Below are positions 6,183 to 8,539 of a DNA stretch of 8,539 nt, in pieces. Origin of the DNA: an uncultured Collinsella sp. Its GTDB lineage: Bacteria > Actinomycetota > Coriobacteriia > Coriobacteriales > Coriobacteriaceae. Each line of letters starts with the position of its first letter. The first letter of the stretch is position 1. The DNA lies in assembly GCA_900764025.1 (NCBI GenBank), contig CAAFMM010000478.1, positions 1 to 8,539 on the forward strand. Direction: 5' to 3'. The notes under the pieces were generated by a model. The model was not told where the DNA came from. It saw only the letters and a list, made by a program, of their open reading frames with translations, and did not search any database. Both the position numbers and the translations under genes were made by a program.

Positions 6183-6428
6183 CTAGAGCAGGTTCTTTTG
6201 TATCCACGCGATGATGTCGCTCGATTCGTAGAGCGGCTTTCCGTCGATGAATAGGCAGGGAACCTGGCGTTTTCCGCCGACGGCGATGAGTGTCTGCTCG
6301 GCATCGGAATCGGTCGAGATATTACGCTCGGGAATGGTCACGCCGTAATCGGCCAAAAAGTGCTTGACCTTTAAGCAATACGGGCAGCCGGTCATAACGT
6401 AGAGCACGAACTCGTGATTAGTAGCCAT
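6183..6428 (-). CDS. Glutaredoxin
   Basis: An 81-residue thioredoxin-fold protein of normal glutaredoxin length. The redox centre is CPYC (Cys15, Cys18) after a beta strand (FVLYVMTG), the classic dithiol glutaredoxin motif. QVPCLFIDG (55-63) holds the cis-proline P57 and an extra cysteine C58. YESSDIIAWIQ (67-77) is the usual C-terminal helix that binds glutathione-like ligands. It is predicted to reduce protein or low-molecular-weight disulfides in the cytoplasm. Actinobacteria often lack glutathione, so the reductant may be another thiol or thioredoxin reductase (inference); mycoredoxins are related. ATG 6428 is preceded by GGAG at a 4-base spacing. A longer frame to 6467 has no better site. 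It follows the regulator gene by 51 bases on the same strand and may share its transcript; a terminator lies downstream at 6076-6138. Confidence 0.88.
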   Translation of the reverse strand: MATNHEFVLYVMTGCPYCLKVKHFLADYGVTIPERNISTDSDAEQTLIAVGGKRQVPCLFIDGKPLYESSDIIAWIQKNLL

Positions 6429-6479
6429 AGGTCTCCAATCGGTTGAGGTTTTGATTGAAATACCCAAAGCCGCCGCGGT

Positions 6480-7307
6480 CTATGCGCGCGTCAACGACGA
6501 CTCGATGGCCTGGACCAAAAACGTCGTGGCTCCGGTGCCGCAGGGCTTGTCGTAGTAGTCAACAAAGCGCTGGTCGGCCAGATAGCCGTGGGCGAGGCCC
6601 AGGTACGCTTCGTTCTGGGGCTCGCATCCCCAGTTGAGAGTAATCCAGCGACGATGCATTGCGACAAGTTTGCGGGCCTCGTTGCTCTCTGGGTCGCCAA
6701 TGCCCATGGCAATCGAGAGCTGGCCCAGAATAGCGCGTTCAAGTTCCTTCATGTCGTTCCATGTCTGAGGATCCATGTCCAGTAACGTTTCGTTTGCTGC
6801 ATCGATAGCCTCATCGCCATAGCACGCCCGCGCCTCGGCGCCGTAGCGCTCCTCGTTTTCCTGCACGGTGCGCCAGCGCTCCAGTTGCGGCAGGATGGCG
6901 CCCATGAGCGAGACGGCTTCGTCGAGCGACATACCGGTGTTTTGTGCCAGCCGCGGGGCACAATCCTCAATCATTGATTCCATCGTGGTGTCGTAGGTGT
7001 ACTTGCCGTGGTCGTAGCACCACTTGCAGTAATGATCGGTCGCGGTGCCCGTGGCATCGGTGCCGCGGTCGTTGGGCGTGAGTATCATGCCGCAGCTCTG
7101 GCAATAGTGCTCGGGCATTTCGAGCAGATGGGACAGGGGCTCGCCGGTTACGGCGGCGATGAGTTTCATCATGTCGATGCCCGGTGTGACCTCGCCGCGT
7201 TCCCAACGGCTGACGGCTTGGCGTGTGACGAAGAGCTTGGCGGCGAGCTGCTCTTGGGTAAGGTGATGGGCGCGACGGACAGCAATGAGCTTTTCTGCGA
7301 AGGCCAT
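6480..7307 (-). CDS. XRE-type regulator with zinc ribbon and TipAS-like domain
   Basis: A protein of 275 residues with three parts. Residues 4-62 are an XRE/Cro-C1 helix-turn-helix: LTQEQLAAKLFVTRQAVSRWERG, written here as two halves (LTQEQLAAKL, then FVTRQAVSRWERG). Residues 69-116 are a zinc ribbon with C69xxC72 and C94xxC97, of the 'CQSCGM...YCKWCYDHGKYT' kind (Pfam putative zinc ribbon, Zn_ribbon_2). Residues about 145-272 resemble the TipAS ligand domain: NEERYGAEARACYGDEA, then YLGLAHGYLADQRFVDYYDK. In TipAL this domain binds thiopeptide antibiotics covalently through cysteine and is fused to a MerR HTH. Here C228 and C256 are candidate ligand cysteines. The likely role is a ligand-responsive transcription factor; its targets are unknown, perhaps itself and its neighbours. 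ATG 7307 has AAAGGAG at a 5-base spacing. It is divergent from trmO and lies upstream of the glutaredoxin gene, which it may control. Confidence 0.85.
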   Translation of the reverse strand: MAFAEKLIAVRRAHHLTQEQLAAKLFVTRQAVSRWERGEVTPGIDMMKLIAAVTGEPLSHLLEMPEHYCQSCGMILTPNDRGTDATGTATDHYCKWCYDHGKYTYDTTMESMIEDCAPRLAQNTGMSLDEAVSLMGAILPQLERWRTVQENEERYGAEARACYGDEAIDAANETLLDMDPQTWNDMKELERAILGQLSIAMGIGDPESNEARKLVAMHRRWITLNWGCEPQNEAYLGLAHGYLADQRFVDYYDKPCGTGATTFLVQAIESSLTRA

Positions 7308-7337
7308 AACGGCTCCTTTCTGCTGGTTGATGGCTTA

Positions 7338-7366
7338 AGCATACGCAGCGGCCGGCTCTCTTCCAA
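7338..7366 (-). promoter_or_regulatory. Predicted promoter of the XRE/TipAS regulator
   Basis: On the minus strand, TTGGAA (7366-7361) and TATGCT (7343-7338) are spaced 17 bases apart, each matching four of six consensus bases. The start would be near 7331, giving a leader of about 24 bases with the GAAAGGAG site in it. The 8-base palindrome GCTTAAGC (7333-7340) overlaps the -10 box. Confidence 0.45.
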
Positions 7367-7381
7367 GCAACCGTTGGTTGC
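7367..7381. promoter_or_regulatory. Dyad next to the regulator promoter, candidate operator
   Basis: GCAACC (7367-7372) and GGTTGC (7376-7381) are perfect inverted half-sites around GTT. They directly abut the predicted -35 box at 7361-7366. Size and position suit an operator for a dimeric HTH protein, most simply the regulator encoded at 6480-7307 controlling itself. This is inference from position and symmetry only. Confidence 0.4.
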
Positions 7382-7435
7382 ACGACGGGGGACCGCGGCG
7401 AAGAATTGCGCGCTGCGCCCCACACCTCCATGCCG

Positions 7436-7441
7436 TACAAT
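7436..7441 (+). promoter_or_regulatory. -10 box placed for a leaderless trmO transcript
   Basis: TACAAT (7436-7441) is five of six bases of the consensus and ends 7 bases before ATG 7449. Transcription would therefore begin at or next to that ATG. No ribosome binding site precedes the ATG and no good -35 box is present, which fits leaderless promoters known from actinobacteria. The in-frame ATG at 7440 overlaps the box and is the less likely start. Confidence 0.5.
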
Positions 7442-7448
7442 GACCGGC

Positions 7449-8186
7449 ATGGAACCTATTGCACACATACATACCGATCTGCCGCAGAAGTTCGGCATTC
7501 CGCGCAACAGCTTTTTGGCGCCTCATCTGCAGGGGCGCATCGTTTTTGAGCCGGAATTTGCCTCCAACGCAGCGGTTGAGGGTCTGGACTCCTTCTCTCA
7601 CCTATGGCTGCTGTGGCGCTTTGAAAATGGAACGCCCGGCGGCACGGCTAAGGACATAGCTGCCGATGCCAAAACGCAGGACAGGTCTGGCACCAACGTC
7701 AAGTGGTCGAAGACCGTGCGCCCGCCGCGTCTGGGCGGAGCCGAGCGTGTGGGCGTCTTTGCCACGCGCAGTCCGTTTCGCCCTAATCCCATCGGTCTTA
7801 CCTGCGTAAGGCTCGATCACGTTGAGCTCACCGCCGACGGCCCCATCATCCATGTGTTGGGGGCCGATCTGCGCGACGGCACGCCCATCTACGACATTAA
7901 GCCCTACATCCCGTTTGCGGACTGTCACCCGGATGCGACCGGCGGCTGGATCGAGGATGCTCCGTGGCAAGAACTTAACGTCGAGTTCCCGCAAGCGCTT
8001 CAAGATATGGTCCCGCCCGCAAAACTCTCCGGCTTGGTCGAAGTCCTTCGCCAAGATCCGCGCCGTGCGGGCAGCAAACACGAGCCAAACCGCGTCTATC
8101 ACCTGGCCTACGCCGGGCTCGACATATCGTTTACGGTCGACGAAACCCAGCTAACCGTAGTCGCCGTCAACGACGCACGAGACTAA
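7449..8186 (+). CDS. trmO: tRNA (m6t6A37) methyltransferase TrmO/TsaA
   Basis: A protein of 245 residues that uses S-adenosylmethionine to N6-methylate t6A at position 37 of threonine tRNA, fine-tuning ACY decoding. Family motifs run through the beta-barrel domain: KFGIPRN (14-20); DSFSHLWLLWRF (47-58); VRPPRLGGAERVGVFATRSP (90-109), the cofactor-binding core; RPNPIGL (111-117); and DLRDGTPIYDIKPYIPFAD (140-158). The small C-terminal domain ends with LRQDPR and NRVYHLAYA, as in E. coli TrmO (YaeB), which has about 235 residues. The start was chosen at ATG 7449 because the family begins within ten residues of the KFG motif and because a -10 box lies just upstream. The open frame extends far to the left, but that part overlaps the regulator gene antisense and shows no family similarity. 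It is transcribed away from the XRE/TipAS gene. Confidence 0.92.
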   Translation: MEPIAHIHTDLPQKFGIPRNSFLAPHLQGRIVFEPEFASNAAVEGLDSFSHLWLLWRFENGTPGGTAKDIAADAKTQDRSGTNVKWSKTVRPPRLGGAERVGVFATRSPFRPNPIGLTCVRLDHVELTADGPIIHVLGADLRDGTPIYDIKPYIPFADCHPDATGGWIEDAPWQELNVEFPQALQDMVPPAKLSGLVEVLRQDPRRAGSKHEPNRVYHLAYAGLDISFTVDETQLTVVAVNDARD

Positions 8187-8297
8187 CCAGCCATTCGTTC
8201 GCACCCGTCAAATTAAGCGCCAAACCCCGCGCCAAAACCGCCCACGCTGGTGGACAATAACGCCTACCAAAACAATCACTTTGTACGGGAGCTCAGC

Positions 8298-8539
8298 ATG
8301 AAATACGACTTTAGCTCGCTTATCGACCGCCACGGCATGGACTCCATCGCCGTTGACTCTTGGGGTGAGATCCCCGGTATGGCTCCGAACGCACCCGACG
8401 AGGGCTTCGACCGCATTCCCATGTGGGTGGCCGACATGAATTTTGCCACGGTGCCCACGGTCCAGGAGCACATCATTCAGCGCGCTCAGCATCCCATGTT
8501 TGGCTACTTTAACCCGCGCGCCGAGTACTTCGACCGCAT
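8298..8539 (+). CDS. MalY/PatB-type PLP aminotransferase (C-S lyase), 5' part
   Basis: The first 80 codons and two further bases are present; the gene runs off the window. ATG 8298 has GGGAG (8287-8291) 6 bases upstream. The N-terminus MKYDFSSLIDRHGMDSIAVD, then IPMWVADMNFATVPTVQEHI (40-59) and AQHPMFGYFNP (63-73), match class I/II PLP enzymes of the MalY/PatB group. In that group 'MWVADMDF' and 'H-x-x-FGY' head the substrate pocket. The PLP lysine would be much further on. These enzymes cleave cystathionine or cysteine to thiols, pyruvate and ammonia, and E. coli MalY also represses the maltose system. 8187-8297 contains no clear promoter or terminator, so it could be co-transcribed with trmO 111 bases upstream. 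Confidence 0.85.
   Translation, partial: MKYDFSSLIDRHGMDSIAVDSWGEIPGMAPNAPDEGFDRIPMWVADMNFATVPTVQEHIIQRAQHPMFGYFNPRAEYFDR

Noticed and set aside
7008..7448. N-terminal extension of trmO to 7008
   Set aside because: The upstream part is antisense to the regulator gene, has no TrmO similarity, and crosses the divergent promoter region.
8217..8236. Direct repeat GCGCCAAA (8217-8224 and 8229-8236) before the MalY/PatB gene
   Set aside because: Too short and too close to common GC-rich words to call an operator; no palindrome or promoter beside it.
8208..8492. Minus-strand frame opposite the MalY/PatB start
   Set aside because: The plus strand has a ribosome site, ATG and MalY/PatB motifs, so the minus frame is a shadow.

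Overview
The window most resembles a high-GC actinobacterial gut commensal of the Collinsella type (Coriobacteriia). This is inferred from gene style, codon use and the kind of hairpin repeats between genes. No marker gene fixes the taxon.

Layout from left to right. (1) The 3' end of a thioredoxin-fold (TlpA/ResA-like) gene, 1-213 +, closed by a strong intrinsic terminator at 293-320. (2) A very large fused MacB/FtsX-type ABC transporter, 468-3719 +. It has an N-terminal ATPase, four membrane helices and an unusually big extracytoplasmic domain of about 650 residues. (3) A repeat-rich island, 3718-5040. A short GGGACGGTCCC hairpin and a 181-bp near-palindrome lie on the left. A small two-helix membrane-protein gene on the minus strand, apparently frameshifted, lies in the middle. 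A second, inverted 182-bp copy of the palindrome and a second short hairpin lie on the right. (4) A tRNA-dihydrouridine synthase, 5054-6013 +, with a promoter placed so that the second short hairpin would form the start of its mRNA. (5) Two further hairpins between convergent genes (6015-6138); one is a good terminator for the minus-strand pair. (6) A glutaredoxin (6183-6428 -), downstream of a regulator gene (6480-7307 -) that joins an XRE-type HTH, a four-cysteine zinc ribbon and a TipAS-like ligand domain. (7) Divergently, trmO (7449-8186 +), a tRNA m6t6A37 methyltransferase that may be transcribed as a leaderless mRNA. (8) The first 80 codons of a MalY/PatB-type PLP C-S lyase/aminotransferase (8298 to the window end, +).

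The genes do not form one pathway. Two modify tRNA (Dus and TrmO) and two are thiol-redox proteins (thioredoxin-fold fragment and glutaredoxin). The TipAS-type regulator and the MacB-like transporter are both compatible with envelope or antimicrobial-compound responses, but nothing in the sequence links them directly. The least ordinary features are the nested, inverted palindromes around the frameshifted membrane-protein gene and the XRE/zinc-ribbon/TipAS domain combination.
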